Notes under the pieces: model-generated
What the model was told of the DNA's origin: nothing
Database searches by the model: none
What the model saw: the letters and a program-made list of their open reading frames with translations, nothing else
Translations under genes and position numbers: made by a program
Shown: piece after piece, positions 24,862 through 33,136 of the stretch
Layout: every line of letters begins with the position of its first letter
Position numbering within the stretch: position 1 is the stretch's first letter
Source of the DNA: Albidovulum sp.
Lineage (GTDB): Bacteria > Pseudomonadota > Alphaproteobacteria > Rhodobacterales > Rhodobacteraceae
DNA length: 37,670 bases
NCBI GenBank assembly: GCA_015487815.1
Contig: WFPA01000267.1
Location: forward strand, 1 to 37,670
Direction: 5' to 3'

Positions 24862-25868
24862 GCCCAGTTCCCCCGCGAGATCAGCCCGAGGTTCTCGAGC
24901 TGGCGCCAGCCGCGATATTCGGTCGACTTCTCGGTCCAGAAGCTGCCTTTTCCCGCCATGGCCCGACGATAGGCGACATATTCGCGCGAGCCGCCGTAAT
25001 GCTGACGCCGGCCCATCTCTGCCTCGACCTTCTCCGCCAGGGGAGCGATGAACTTGGCATGCAGCAGACAGCCCGACGGCTTTTCGCCGCCCCACTCATC
25101 ATAGACGTAGTTGAGCCCGCGGGGGAGCAGCATGTGGGTCGAGCTGACATAGGCATAGCCCTTGCGCCAGCGCACGAGCGGGATCTTGTTGAGAGCCGGC
25201 GCCTGGTCGGGGGCCTGCTCGAAGAGCACGCGCAGGCGCGGCCCCCCCTGGATCCACAGATTGGCGTAATGCGGGTTGCGCGAGGCGACGTAGTTGCCGG
25301 CATCGAACCAGCGCAGGACCTCGAAAGGATCGCGCCCCTCGACATAATGGGCCTCGCTGACCGGCCCCTTGGGATACATGTCGAGCAGCATCGCCGGGAA
25401 GGACTTGATCGCCGAGGCATCGAGCCAGTCCGTCAGCGCCGGCAGGGGGCGTGTGTCCATGAAGGGATAGACGAGGAATTCGTCCGGATCGACCACCAGC
25501 ACCCAGTGTCCGGCCCCGTGGCGGTGAAGAAGGCCGTTGATCCAGTCCATCCCGAAGCGGGAGCGGCGATAGCTGCCGCGTGCGAGCCAGAGCGACACGT
25601 CGTCCTGATCGGCAAGGTATTCGCGCGAACCATCGGTCGATTCGTTGTCGACGATGAAGAAATGGGCGACGCCGAGGCGGCGATAATAGTCGAGGAACCA
25701 GGGCAGACGCAGCCTCTCGTTCCACAATGTCGCGAAGAGAAGAACATCCCCCGGCCTCTTGCGGTCGCCGCGAAAGACGACACGCGAAAGCTCGCGGCTC
25801 TTGCGCCAGGCCCGAAGGAGAAGCCCCTTGCGCTCGAGACGCAACCGATAGCGCGACCAGACGCTCAC
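24858..25868 (-). CDS. glycosyltransferase family 2-like protein (GT-A fold)
   Basis: A 336-residue protein beginning at GTG 25868 with GGAGGG upstream. The region LLFATLWNERLRLPWFLDYYRRLGV (about 43-67), then HFFIVDNESTDGSREYL and DPDEFLVYP (a DxD-like metal site near residue 127), is characteristic of the Glyco_tranf_2_4 subgroup. Its second half (LRWFDAGNYVASRNPHYANLWIQGGPRLR, HMLLPRGLNYVYDEWGG) resembles uncharacterised Rhodobacterales polysaccharide genes. It is presumably cytoplasmic, adding a sugar to a glycan intermediate. Its stop overlaps the next start by four bases. The 123 bases upstream, before the GT4 gene's end, contain no convincing gene. Confidence 0.83.
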   Translation of the reverse strand: MSVWSRYRLRLERKGLLLRAWRKSRELSRVVFRGDRKRPGDVLLFATLWNERLRLPWFLDYYRRLGVAHFFIVDNESTDGSREYLADQDDVSLWLARGSYRRSRFGMDWINGLLHRHGAGHWVLVVDPDEFLVYPFMDTRPLPALTDWLDASAIKSFPAMLLDMYPKGPVSEAHYVEGRDPFEVLRWFDAGNYVASRNPHYANLWIQGGPRLRVLFEQAPDQAPALNKIPLVRWRKGYAYVSSTHMLLPRGLNYVYDEWGGEKPSGCLLHAKFIAPLAEKVEAEMGRRQHYGGSREYVAYRRAMAGKGSFWTEKSTEYRGWRQLENLGLISRGNWA

Positions 25869-25991
25869 CGCGTCGCCCTCCGCATGGCCGCCCCACCGCC
25901 GGGCAGGAAGAAGCCGTTGCCCGCTTCACGCACCGCCCCCGCTTCGAACGCCGTTCCGCCCGGCCCGGCGGCGGCTCCGGACAATGCCCCT

Positions 25992-27203
25992 TCAGGGAAG
26001 AAGGCCGAGCGCGCGTGCCGCCCCGACCACATGATCCTGCCAGCCGGGCAGGGGCGGGGGCGTCTTGCGGGACCTTCCGAGGCGGGACTGCTCGTCACTC
26101 ACAAGCCTCATGATGGTTTTTTTCCAAGCATACGCATCGTCCGCGTTCAGGTAAACGGGATAATCCTTAAGAATTTCTCTGAAAACGGGCAGGTCGGAAA
26201 CGATGACCGGCACGCCGCGCGCCGCCGCCTCGAGCGCCGGCAGGCCGAACCCTTCCACATGGCTCGGGAAGAGCAGCGCCGTGGCCGTTCCGAGGAGTTC
26301 GGCCAGCGCCGCATCCGCCATGCCCTCATGATGGCGGATGCCGATATCACGCCCCGTGAGACGATCGAGCCGGGCGAAGAAGGCCGCGTCGTGCCAGCCG
26401 CGGCGGCCGACGATATGCAGCTCCGGGCGGTTTCCGGCGGGCAGTTCGGCGGCAAGCTCTTCCCATATGTCGAGAAGCAGGGCGTGGTTCTTGCGCGGCT
26501 CGAGGGTCGAGACGCAGACGAAGCGCGCCGGACCCGGCGGAGGGGGTGGTGCCGGCGGCACCTTCTCGACTCCGAGGGGAGCGACGATCCACCGGTGTTC
26601 CGCCGCTAGATGAGGCCGGATCACCGCCTTCGTCGCCTCGGCGCTGGTCAGGATGACATCGGCATGACGATCGACCAGGGCGACATGCCGCTCGAAGCGC
26701 GCCACGCTTTCGGGCCGACAGAACCAAGGGTGTGTGAGGGGGATCGCATCATGCAGCATCACCGCAACCCCGGCGCCAATCTGTCTTGCAAGACCAATGG
26801 TTTGCGGCGTGAAGTTCACATGGCCGAGATTGAGATAGACCGCCTCGCCCACCCCGAGCCGCCAGATCTGGGCAGCACATTCGCCAGCCGTGCCCATGGC
26901 AAGGGCCGTTGCACGCAGGCAGTCCTCCGCCGCCTTGCGCACCGGATCGAGCCGACCGCGGCGGCGTTGCCAGGGAAGCAGCCTCGCCGTCTCGCCCCGG
27001 CCGGTCAGATGGTCGCGAAAGGCGCGTGCACCCACGAGATCGGTCACGATCAGCCGCCGCCCGCTCCGGGCGAGAAACAGCGCATCGGGCCTGAGGCGCA
27101 TCAGCCCCTCGAGCCACGCCCTTTCCACCCTGTCGATCCCCGTCAGCGGGCCGCGGCCGATACGGGTCAGAAGCCGGGTGATATCGAGGATCGGCCGTTT
27201 CAT
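25992..27203 (-). CDS. glycosyltransferase family 1/GT4 (GT-B fold)
   Basis: A 403-residue protein with a typical GT4 architecture. The N-terminal domain begins DITRLLTRIGRGPLTGIDRVERAW and contains VMLHDAIPLTHPWF. The C-terminal donor domain has FVCVSTLEPRKNHALLLDIW, LHIVGRRGWHD, and the acidic motif HVEGFGLPALEAAARGVPVI (E-x7-E type). It probably transfers a sugar from a nucleotide sugar to a surface glycan; donor and linkage cannot be told from the sequence. It begins three bases after the galE stop. It is cytoplasmic, with no signal peptide. Confidence 0.9.
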   Translation of the reverse strand: MKRPILDITRLLTRIGRGPLTGIDRVERAWLEGLMRLRPDALFLARSGRRLIVTDLVGARAFRDHLTGRGETARLLPWQRRRGRLDPVRKAAEDCLRATALAMGTAGECAAQIWRLGVGEAVYLNLGHVNFTPQTIGLARQIGAGVAVMLHDAIPLTHPWFCRPESVARFERHVALVDRHADVILTSAEATKAVIRPHLAAEHRWIVAPLGVEKVPPAPPPPPGPARFVCVSTLEPRKNHALLLDIWEELAAELPAGNRPELHIVGRRGWHDAAFFARLDRLTGRDIGIRHHEGMADAALAELLGTATALLFPSHVEGFGLPALEAAARGVPVIVSDLPVFREILKDYPVYLNADDAYAWKKTIMRLVSDEQSRLGRSRKTPPPLPGWQDHVVGAARALGLLP

Positions 27204-27206
27204 GTC

Positions 27207-28190
27207 TCAGCGCCGATAAGCGCCGCGCTGGTGCCAGCGCCAGGCATCGGCGATCATCTCCTCGAGCAGCCGTCTGGGTCTCCAGCCGAGTTCGTCCTCG
27301 GCCTTGCGCGAGCCCGAGACGAGCCGCGTGCAGTCGCCGGGGCGACGGCTTCCCTCGATCACCGGCACCGTCTCCCCCGTCACCTTCTCTGCCGCCTCGA
27401 TCACCTCACGCACCGAATAGCCCCTCCCGCTGCCAAGGTTGAACACCGCATTGCCGCGGCCTGCGCGCAGCCAGTCGAGCCCTGAAATGTGGGCCTCGAT
27501 CAGATCGGCGACATGCACATAGTCGCGGATGCAGGTGCCGTCGGGCGTGTCGTAATCGGTGCCGAAGATGGTGAGCGCCGGGCGGCGGCCGCTGATCGCA
27601 TCGAGCACCAGCGGCACGAGATGCGTCTCGGGACGGTGGAACTCGCCGATCTCCGCCTCGGGGTCGGCTCCGGCGACATTGAAATAGCGGAAGATGACGG
27701 CCTCGATGCCACAGGCCGCCGAAAAGTTGCCGATCATGTCCTCGATCGCGGCCTTTGAGGCGCCATAGGCGTTGATCGGCCGGCGCGGGCTCGTCTCGTC
27801 GAGAAGCACCCCGTCCTGCTCGCCATAGACGGCGCAGGTCGAAGAGAAGACCAGGTGGCGGCAGCCGGCGACAGACATCGCATCGAGAAGGTTCGCCGCC
27901 CCGGCGATGTTGCGCCGCCAGTAGAGCCCGGGGTCACGGACCGACTGGCCGACATCGGAAAGAGCGGCGAAATGCATCACCGCAACCGGCTGCCAGCGCG
28001 CGAAGACGGCATCGAGCCATGCCCTGTTCTCGAGAGCACCCTGTTCGAACGGGCCGAACTTCACCGCATCGGCCCAGCCGGTGGTGAGGTCGTCACAGGT
28101 GACGGGCAGATAGCCCGCCGCCTTCAGCGCCTTGCAGGCATGGGAGCCGATATAGCCGGCCCCGCCGGTAACGAGGACCGCCTCGGCCAT
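27207..28190 (-). CDS. galE: UDP-glucose 4-epimerase
   Basis: A 327-residue extended SDR that interconverts UDP-glucose and UDP-galactose. NAD binding: GGAGYIGSH (9-17). Catalytic residues: SST at 116-118 and Y142-x3-K146 in NAYGASK. FRYFNVAGADPEAEIGE, RDYVHVADL and FNLGSGRGYSVREVI are all GalE hallmarks. The frame is open much further upstream, overlapping galU, but ATG at 28190 (MAEAVLVTGG) is the conserved start, five bases after the galU stop. The pairing with galU gives UDP-Glc and UDP-Gal for the downstream glycosyltransferases. Confidence 0.96.
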   Translation of the reverse strand: MAEAVLVTGGAGYIGSHACKALKAAGYLPVTCDDLTTGWADAVKFGPFEQGALENRAWLDAVFARWQPVAVMHFAALSDVGQSVRDPGLYWRRNIAGAANLLDAMSVAGCRHLVFSSTCAVYGEQDGVLLDETSPRRPINAYGASKAAIEDMIGNFSAACGIEAVIFRYFNVAGADPEAEIGEFHRPETHLVPLVLDAISGRRPALTIFGTDYDTPDGTCIRDYVHVADLIEAHISGLDWLRAGRGNAVFNLGSGRGYSVREVIEAAEKVTGETVPVIEGSRRPGDCTRLVSGSRKAEDELGWRPRRLLEEMIADAWRWHQRGAYRR

Positions 28191-28195
28191 GGGCG

Positions 28196-29089
28196 TCACT
28201 CGGCTGCGTTGCTTCGGGCGACGATGCCTTCGAGGAAACGCCGGAAATCGGCGCCAAGGTCCTCGCGAGCAAGCGCGAAGGACACCGTCGCCTCGAGAAA
28301 GCCGGCCTTGGAGCCGCAATCGTAACGCTCGCCCTCGAACCGGTAGGCATAGACGCCCTGGCCCCCGACCTCGGCAGCGATGGCATCTGTCAACTGTATC
28401 TCGCCGCCGGCCCCGACCTTCTTGCGGTTGAGATGGCGCAGGATCTGCGGGGTGAGGATGTAGCGGCCGATGACGGCGAGGTTCGACGGCGCCTCCTCCG
28501 GGGCGGGCTTCTCCACGAGGCCGCCAACCCTCACCATCCGGCCCATGTCCTCCGCAATCTCGACCACGCCATAGGCCGAGACCTTCTCGCGCGGCACCTC
28601 CATCGCCGCCACCATGTTGCCGCCGGTTTCGGCATAGGCCTCGACCATCTGCTGGAGCACCGGCTTCTCGGCGGCCATCACGTCGTCGGGCAGGATGACG
28701 GCGAAGGGTTCGTTGCCGGCGATGAGACGACGGGCGCACCAGACGGCATGGCCCAGCCCCCTGGCCTCGTGCTGGCGCACATAGGCGATGGCGCCGCTGT
28801 CCATGTTGGTGGACTGGAGGATTTCGAGCAGCTCCTTCTTGCCGGCCTTGCGCAGCGCCTGTTCGAGCTGCGGCGCATGGTCGAAATAGTCCTCGAGCGC
28901 ACTCTTGCCACGCGACGTGACGAATATGAATTCACGAATCCCGGCCGCACGGGCCTCGTCGATCGCATACTGGATGAGCGGCCGATCGACCAACGTCATG
29001 ATTTCCTTGGGAATGGCCTTGGTCGCAGGCAGGAAACGGGTGCCGAGACCGGCCACGGGAAAGATCGCCTTGGTTACGCGGCGTTTCAT
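28196..29089 (-). CDS. galU: UTP-glucose-1-phosphate uridylyltransferase
   Basis: A 297-residue GalU, standard length, that makes UDP-glucose from UTP and glucose 1-phosphate. The nucleotide-binding region GLGTRFLPATKAIPKEIM (14-31) is intact, as are FVTSRGKSALEDYFD, AVILPDDVM, VEKPAPEEAPSNLAVIGRYIL and GGEIQLTDAI. TGGAG upstream supports ATG 29089; the frame is open to 29221 without a better start. It is the first gene of a six-gene unit that runs to the sulfotransferase. Its upstream region holds a perfect dyad and a DnaA-box match at 29141-29162. Confidence 0.97.
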   Translation of the reverse strand: MKRRVTKAIFPVAGLGTRFLPATKAIPKEIMTLVDRPLIQYAIDEARAAGIREFIFVTSRGKSALEDYFDHAPQLEQALRKAGKKELLEILQSTNMDSGAIAYVRQHEARGLGHAVWCARRLIAGNEPFAVILPDDVMAAEKPVLQQMVEAYAETGGNMVAAMEVPREKVSAYGVVEIAEDMGRMVRVGGLVEKPAPEEAPSNLAVIGRYILTPQILRHLNRKKVGAGGEIQLTDAIAAEVGGQGVYAYRFEGERYDCGSKAGFLEATVSFALAREDLGADFRRFLEGIVARSNAAE

Positions 29090-29140
29090 GCAACACTCCA
29101 GATTCTCGGTGGCGCAGTGGAAATCCGTCACCGGATGGGC

Positions 29141-29162
29141 TGTGGATAACAGAACCGTTATC
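29141..29162. promoter_or_regulatory. perfect dyad (GATAAC-N6-GTTATC) overlapping a DnaA-box consensus upstream of galU
   Basis: GATAAC (29145-29150) and GTTATC (29157-29162) are perfect inverted repeats with a six-base spacer. The left arm overlaps TGTGGATAA (29141-29149), the exact complement of the DnaA box TTATCCACA. It lies 52-73 bases upstream of the galU start, a good position for an operator. Other DnaA boxes were not seen nearby, so an origin is unlikely. Confidence 0.45.
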
Positions 29163-29219
29163 GGCATTCTGGACCGGCGGTTCAACAAGAAAGCGCCAGA
29201 CCGGCCGCCCGCAACAGGC

Positions 29220-29253
29220 AAAACGGCCTGCTGCCCTCAGGGAAAACCGTTTT
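29220..29253 (-). terminator. candidate terminator of the tsaD-gpsA-yciI-EVE unit
   Basis: A seven-base inverted repeat (aaaacgg 29220-29226, ccgtttt 29247-29253) encloses an inner four-base stem (cctg/cagg) with an unpaired gaaaa. On the minus strand the outer stem ends in UUUU. It lies about 90 bases beyond the EVE gene's stop. A second hairpin (29288-29312) lies in between, without a U-tract. Confidence 0.45.
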
Positions 29254-29339
29254 CTTGTTCTCGCAATGACGACAAGGTGACGGTTTTGCGCCCGACGCCT
29301 TCTTCCGGGCGCGATGGCCGGCTTCGCATGCTCGCCCGG

Positions 29340-29786
29340 TCAGCAGGCGCCCGGATCGATGCCGGGAACCTTCTCGAAGCCCGCCATCCCGCAGATGACG
29401 CGCCATTCCTCGGGCCGTACCGGCTGCACCGACAGCCGCGAATTCCTCACGAGCACCATCTCGGCAAGGCGCGGATCGGCCTTGATCTCCTCGAGCGAGA
29501 CCGGTCGCGGAAGCGGGCATTTCGCCCGAACATCGACGCATTCCCAGCGCGGATCGTCGGTGGTGGAATCGGGATGGGCCTCGCGGCAGACCTCGACAAT
29601 GCCGACGATGCGCTTCTCGTTCACCGAGTGATAGAAGAAGCCCAGATCGCCCAGCTTCATCTGCCGCATGAAGTTGCGGGCCTGATAGTTGCGCACCCCG
29701 TCCCATTCCTGGCAGGGGGGATCGGCATCGACCTGATCTTCCCAACTCCAGGTGCCGGGCTCGGACTTGAAGAGCCAGAACTGCAT
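29340..29786 (-). CDS. EVE domain-containing protein
   Basis: A 148-residue protein that is a single EVE domain (PUA-like fold), as in thymocyte nuclear protein 1. The diagnostic start WLFKSEPGTWSWEDQ, the W-D-G-V-R-N-Y-Q-A-R-N motif near residue 30, and GDLGFFYHSV are clear. EVE domains recognise modified bases in nucleic acids, so RNA or DNA modification reading is a fair expectation, but the ligand is unknown. Two GTG codons precede ATG 29786; the ATG is chosen because AGGGGG lies 5-7 bases before it. It follows the YciI-like gene by nine bases. Confidence 0.93.
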   Translation of the reverse strand: MQFWLFKSEPGTWSWEDQVDADPPCQEWDGVRNYQARNFMRQMKLGDLGFFYHSVNEKRIVGIVEVCREAHPDSTTDDPRWECVDVRAKCPLPRPVSLEEIKADPRLAEMVLVRNSRLSVQPVRPEEWRVICGMAGFEKVPGIDPGAC

Positions 29787-29795
29787 CACCACCCC

Positions 29796-30068
29796 CTAGC
29801 CGATCACCCGTTTCCACGGTCGCAGCGTGACCCGCTCGAACAGCCCCGCCCTGGCGTAGGGGTCGTTCGCCGCCCATTCGCGGGCCTCGTCGAGGCTCTC
29901 GACCTCCAGTACCGCCATCGAGCCGCACATGTTGCCCTCCTCGTCGAGAAGGGGGCCGCCGAAGACCACCTTTCCCGTCTCCTCGATATAGGCGAGATGG
30001 GCATCGCGGTTGGCAAGACGGATATCGAGGGCGCCGGGTTTGTCCTCGGCGTAAAGCGCGACATACAT
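29796..30068 (-). CDS. YciI-like protein
   Basis: A 90-residue small protein of the YciI family (dimeric alpha+beta barrel). The start MYVALYAEDKPGALDIRLANRDAHLAYIEE holds the conserved His of the family's putative active site; FGGPLLDEEGNMCGSMAVLEVES and NDPYARAGLFERVTLRPW follow the usual pattern. No firm biochemical function is known for the family, although a YCII domain was proposed to be enzymatic. AGGAG is eight bases before the ATG. It is 88 bases downstream of gpsA and nine upstream of the EVE gene. Confidence 0.9.
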   Translation of the reverse strand: MYVALYAEDKPGALDIRLANRDAHLAYIEETGKVVFGGPLLDEEGNMCGSMAVLEVESLDEAREWAANDPYARAGLFERVTLRPWKRVIG

Positions 30069-30156
30069 GGGATGCTCTCCTTCGCACTCCGTTCGTTGAC
30101 CGGTCCGGTCTGCCGCATCATAGCGACACGATGCGGCAGGAGAAAGGCTCTGCGGA

Positions 30157-31125
30157 TCAGAGCTCTTCCTTGAGCGGGCGCGCCAGAAGCGCCTCGGCTG
30201 CCTCGCCCACGGTGATGCGCCGGGTGACGATGGCGGCCACCATGCGGGTGATCGGCATGTCGATGCCGAGAAGCGCGGCCTTGTCGGCGATTGCCCCGGC
30301 AGTGGCAATGCCTTCCACCGTCTGCCCCTCGGGCGGGGTCTCGCCGGCGCCGAGCGCGCGACCGAAGCTGAAATTGCGCGACAGCGGCGATGTCGAGGTC
30401 AGGGCGAGATCCCCGAGCCCGGAAAGGCCGACGAGGGTTTCGGGTCGGGCGCCGAGTGCCGCCGCATAGCGCCGCATCTCGGCAAAGCCGCGGGTCATGA
30501 TTGCCGCACGGGCCGATTCCCCGAGCCCCGCTCCGATCACGAGACCGCAGGCGATGGCAACCACGTTCTTGAGAGCCCCGCCGAGCTCGGCACCCGTCAC
30601 GTCGTCGGTGCGGTAGAGCCGCAGGGTGCGGGTCGAAAGCAGCGTCTGCAAGCCCTGCCCGAGCCCCGGAGCGCGCGCGGCCAGCGTCAGCGCGGTCGGC
30701 TTGCCGGCGGCGATTTCGGCGGCAAAGCCCGGCCCCGTCAGCACCGCCACCCCGGCTTCGGGCACATGGGAAGCGATGATCTCGCTTGGCAGCATGCCCG
30801 TCTCGCGGTCGGCCCCCTTGGCGCAGCTGACCAGAGGCGCGGCCGGCAGAAGCCCGCCCTCGCGGGAGAGGAATCCGGCGAGCGCCTGAGTCGGCACGGC
30901 GAGAAGCACGGCCTCGGCCCCGTCGAGAAGGGCAAACTCGCCCGTCACCTTCACCCCGTCGGGGATGACATGCCCCGGCAGGCGCGGGTTGAGGCGGCTT
31001 TCCTCCATCGTGGCGGCACGCTCCGGGTCCCGATCGACCAGAACGACATTCCGCCCGTCGGTGGCAAGGGCCGTTGCCAGAGCCGTTCCGAAGGCCCCTG
31101 CACCGACAATGCCGATCTTCCTCAT
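30157..31125 (-). CDS. gpsA: glycerol-3-phosphate dehydrogenase [NAD(P)+]
   Basis: A 322-residue soluble enzyme that reduces dihydroxyacetone phosphate to sn-glycerol 3-phosphate for phospholipid synthesis. The Rossmann motif is GAGAFG (8-13). Catalytic K186 lies in [13 protein letters not shown], and the substrate region [22 protein letters not shown] is intact. The usual GPSFA reads [16 protein letters not shown] here, a small departure. Its ATG overlaps the tsaD stop as ATGA. Confidence 0.96.
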   Translation of the reverse strand: MRKIGIVGAGAFGTALATALATDGRNVVLVDRDPERAATMEESRLNPRLPGHVIPDGVKVTGEFALLDGAEAVLLAVPTQALAGFLSREGGLLPAAPLVSCAKGADRETGMLPSEIIASHVPEAGVAVLTGPGFAAEIAAGKPTALTLAARAPGLGQGLQTLLSTRTLRLYRTDDVTGAELGGALKNVVAIACGLVIGAGLGESARAAIMTRGFAEMRRYAAALGARPETLVGLSGLGDLALTSTSPLSRNFSFGRALGAGETPPEGQTVEGIATAGAIADKAALLGIDMPITRMVAAIVTRRITVGEAAEALLARPLKEEL

Positions 31126-32249
31126 GCCTTGGCTCCCTTCCTGCCCGCACCGAGAAGCGCCGGGCTCGTTTCGTCGAGCGGCCAGCGGGGACGGGCCGCA
31201 AGGGCCGCATCGTCACGCCGACCATCGAGATACCATTCCGCCCCGGCCCAGGCGATCATGGCACCATTGTCGGTGCAAAGGGCGAGAGGCGGCGCGTCAA
31301 ACGGGATCTGTGCTTTCGTCGCCACCCCTTCAAGCCCTGCGCGCAGAGTTTCATTGGCAGCGACACCGCCCGCGACGGCAAGGCAGGCGGGCGGCCGTCC
31401 GATCCTCTCCTCGAAGAGGGCCAGGGCCCGGCGGGTCTTCCCGGTCAGCACGTCGCGCACCGCCGCCTGAAAGGACGCTGCCAGATCGGCCTGATCCTGC
31501 CGCGTGAGCCCGCCCTTTTCGGCCACGAGCCTGTCACGTGCCCTCAGAACGGCTGTCTTGAGACCCGAGAAGGAAAGATTGGCGTCGGCCCGGTCGAGAA
31601 GCGGGCGGGGAAAGTCGAAACGTGCCGCATCGCCCCACCGGGCCGCCTTCTCCACATGGGGGCCACCGGGCTGGGACAGGCCGATGAGCCGCGCTACCTT
31701 GTCGAAGGCCTCACCGGGGGCGTCGTCGATGGTGCCGCCAAGGCGGAGAAAGTCGCGCGGCCCCCGCACCGCGAGAAACTGGCAATGACCACCCGAGACG
31801 AGCAGCAGCAGATAGGGGAAGGGTGTCCCGGACACGAGCCGCACCGTCAGAGCATGGCCCGCAAGATGGTTGACGCCGACGAGAGGCTTGCCGGTGGCCG
31901 CAGCCAGCCCCTTGGCGAACATCACTCCCGAAAGCACGCCGCCGATGAGCCCCGGCCCGGCGGTGACGGCGACGAGATCCACCTCGTCGAGGGAGATCCC
32001 GGCCGCCTCCAGCGCTTCGCGGGTCACCGGTTCGAGCCGCTCGGCATGGGCACGGGCAGCAATCTCCGGCACGACACCGCCGAAGGGTGCGTGAAGCTCG
32101 GTCTGCGAAGCGACCACGTTCGCGAGGATCTCGCCCCGCGGCCGATCCGCGACCTGCCGCACGCGCACGACCCCAACCGCGGTCTCGTCGCAGCTGCTTT
32201 CGATGCCGAGCACGATCAACCCGGCCTGTGCGTTCTTCTCTCGTGTCAT
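31122..32249 (-). CDS. tsaD: tRNA N6-adenosine threonylcarbamoyltransferase
   Basis: A 375-residue TsaD that transfers the threonylcarbamoyl group to A37 of ANN-reading tRNAs with TsaB and TsaE. ASKHA-fold motifs are present: [15 protein letters not shown] (14-28), [12 protein letters not shown] with a metal-binding His, [51 protein letters not shown] and [21 protein letters not shown] precedes the start. It is divergent from hemD with 48 bases between, and translationally coupled to gpsA. Confidence 0.97.
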   Translation of the reverse strand: MTREKNAQAGLIVLGIESSCDETAVGVVRVRQVADRPRGEILANVVASQTELHAPFGGVVPEIAARAHAERLEPVTREALEAAGISLDEVDLVAVTAGPGLIGGVLSGVMFAKGLAAATGKPLVGVNHLAGHALTVRLVSGTPFPYLLLLVSGGHCQFLAVRGPRDFLRLGGTIDDAPGEAFDKVARLIGLSQPGGPHVEKAARWGDAARFDFPRPLLDRADANLSFSGLKTAVLRARDRLVAEKGGLTRQDQADLAASFQAAVRDVLTGKTRRALALFEERIGRPPACLAVAGGVAANETLRAGLEGVATKAQIPFDAPPLALCTDNGAMIAWAGAEWYLDGRRDDAALAARPRWPLDETSPALLGAGRKGAKA

Positions 32250-32297
32250 CCCCGCCTCGGCTTGCCCCCTCGGCCGGGTCCAGCTAACACCCTTCCG

Positions 32298-33071
32298 ATG
32301 AAGGCCACAACCGCAGCGCCCCTCGTTCTCGTCACGCGACCCGAACCGGCGGCCAGCCGCTTCGCGCAGGAGCTCGGCGACCGCCTGGCCGGGCGCGGCG
32401 TCCGGGCCGGGATCCGTGTGGCTCCTCTGGCGCGAATCAGCCCGGTGCCCCTGCCGCGGCGGCTCGAGATCCGCCCCCGGGCCGCCATCCTCACTTCGCG
32501 AAACGCGCTGCCGGCCCTCGAGCGCCTCGTGTCACGGGACGTGCCGGTCTTCGCCGTCGGTCCGGGCACGGCGGCAGCGGCAAGACAGGCCGGCTACGAG
32601 AGCATTGCCGGCCCCGGCACGGCCCGGCAGCTCGCCCCTCTCCTGCAGGGACACGTTTCTCCTCGTGAAGGCCCCCTGCTCTACCTGCACGGTGCCCCCC
32701 TTGCCCATGACCTGGCGCGCGAACTGACGGGGCTGGGTTACGATGTCCGGGCGGTTCTGACCTATCGCCAGGAACCCCTGCCTTTCGACGAAGACACCCG
32801 CGAACTTCTGCTGGCTGCCGGCGATGCCGGACAGGCGGTCATCGTGCCGGTTCTCTCTCCGATGGGAGCGCAGAATCTTGCCGATGCCTGGGCCCGGGCC
32901 GCGCTGCCCGCGGAGCCCGCCCCGCACATCGTCGCTTTCAGCCCCCGGATCGGTGCAGCCCTTGAAAGACGGGGCCTTGCTCCGGCCCTGGTGCTCGATA
33001 CGCCTCGGAACGAGGCGATGCTCGCCGCCATCGAAACCCTCGCGAGCCGGCTTGGCGGCCTCCTGCGTTGA
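32298..33071 (+). CDS. hemD: uroporphyrinogen-III synthase
   Basis: A 257-residue HemD-like protein that would close and invert hydroxymethylbilane to uroporphyrinogen III. The family is poorly conserved. Visible support includes [18 protein letters not shown] at the start, [66 protein letters not shown] and [16 protein letters not shown]. Position before a mic60-like gene and hemY agrees. hemC, which often sits just upstream in this neighbourhood, is absent; only 48 bases separate hemD from the divergent tsaD. Confidence 0.88.
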   Translation: MKATTAAPLVLVTRPEPAASRFAQELGDRLAGRGVRAGIRVAPLARISPVPLPRRLEIRPRAAILTSRNALPALERLVSRDVPVFAVGPGTAAAARQAGYESIAGPGTARQLAPLLQGHVSPREGPLLYLHGAPLAHDLARELTGLGYDVRAVLTYRQEPLPFDEDTRELLLAAGDAGQAVIVPVLSPMGAQNLADAWARAALPAEPAPHIVAFSPRIGAALERRGLAPALVLDTPRNEAMLAAIETLASRLGGLLR

Positions 33072-33136
33072 GCCGCCACCTTGTGACCGCTTCCGTCATC
33101 CACTAGGGGGAAATCGAGCAGCCAGTGGAGGCGACC

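Noticed and set aside
23050-24972. 640-codon plus-strand frame across the GT14-like gene
   Set aside because: Antisense shadow; the minus strand has recognisable domains and tight start-stop overlaps with its neighbours.
25865-26098. 77-codon minus-strand frame between the GT4 and GT2-like genes
   Set aside because: It overlaps the end of the GT4 gene by about 100 bases, has a Gly/Pro/Ala-rich composition and no clear ribosome-binding site.
29141-29149. Replication origin suggested by a perfect DnaA box
   Set aside because: One box only, with no cluster, no long AT-rich region, and no dnaA, hemE or parAB nearby.
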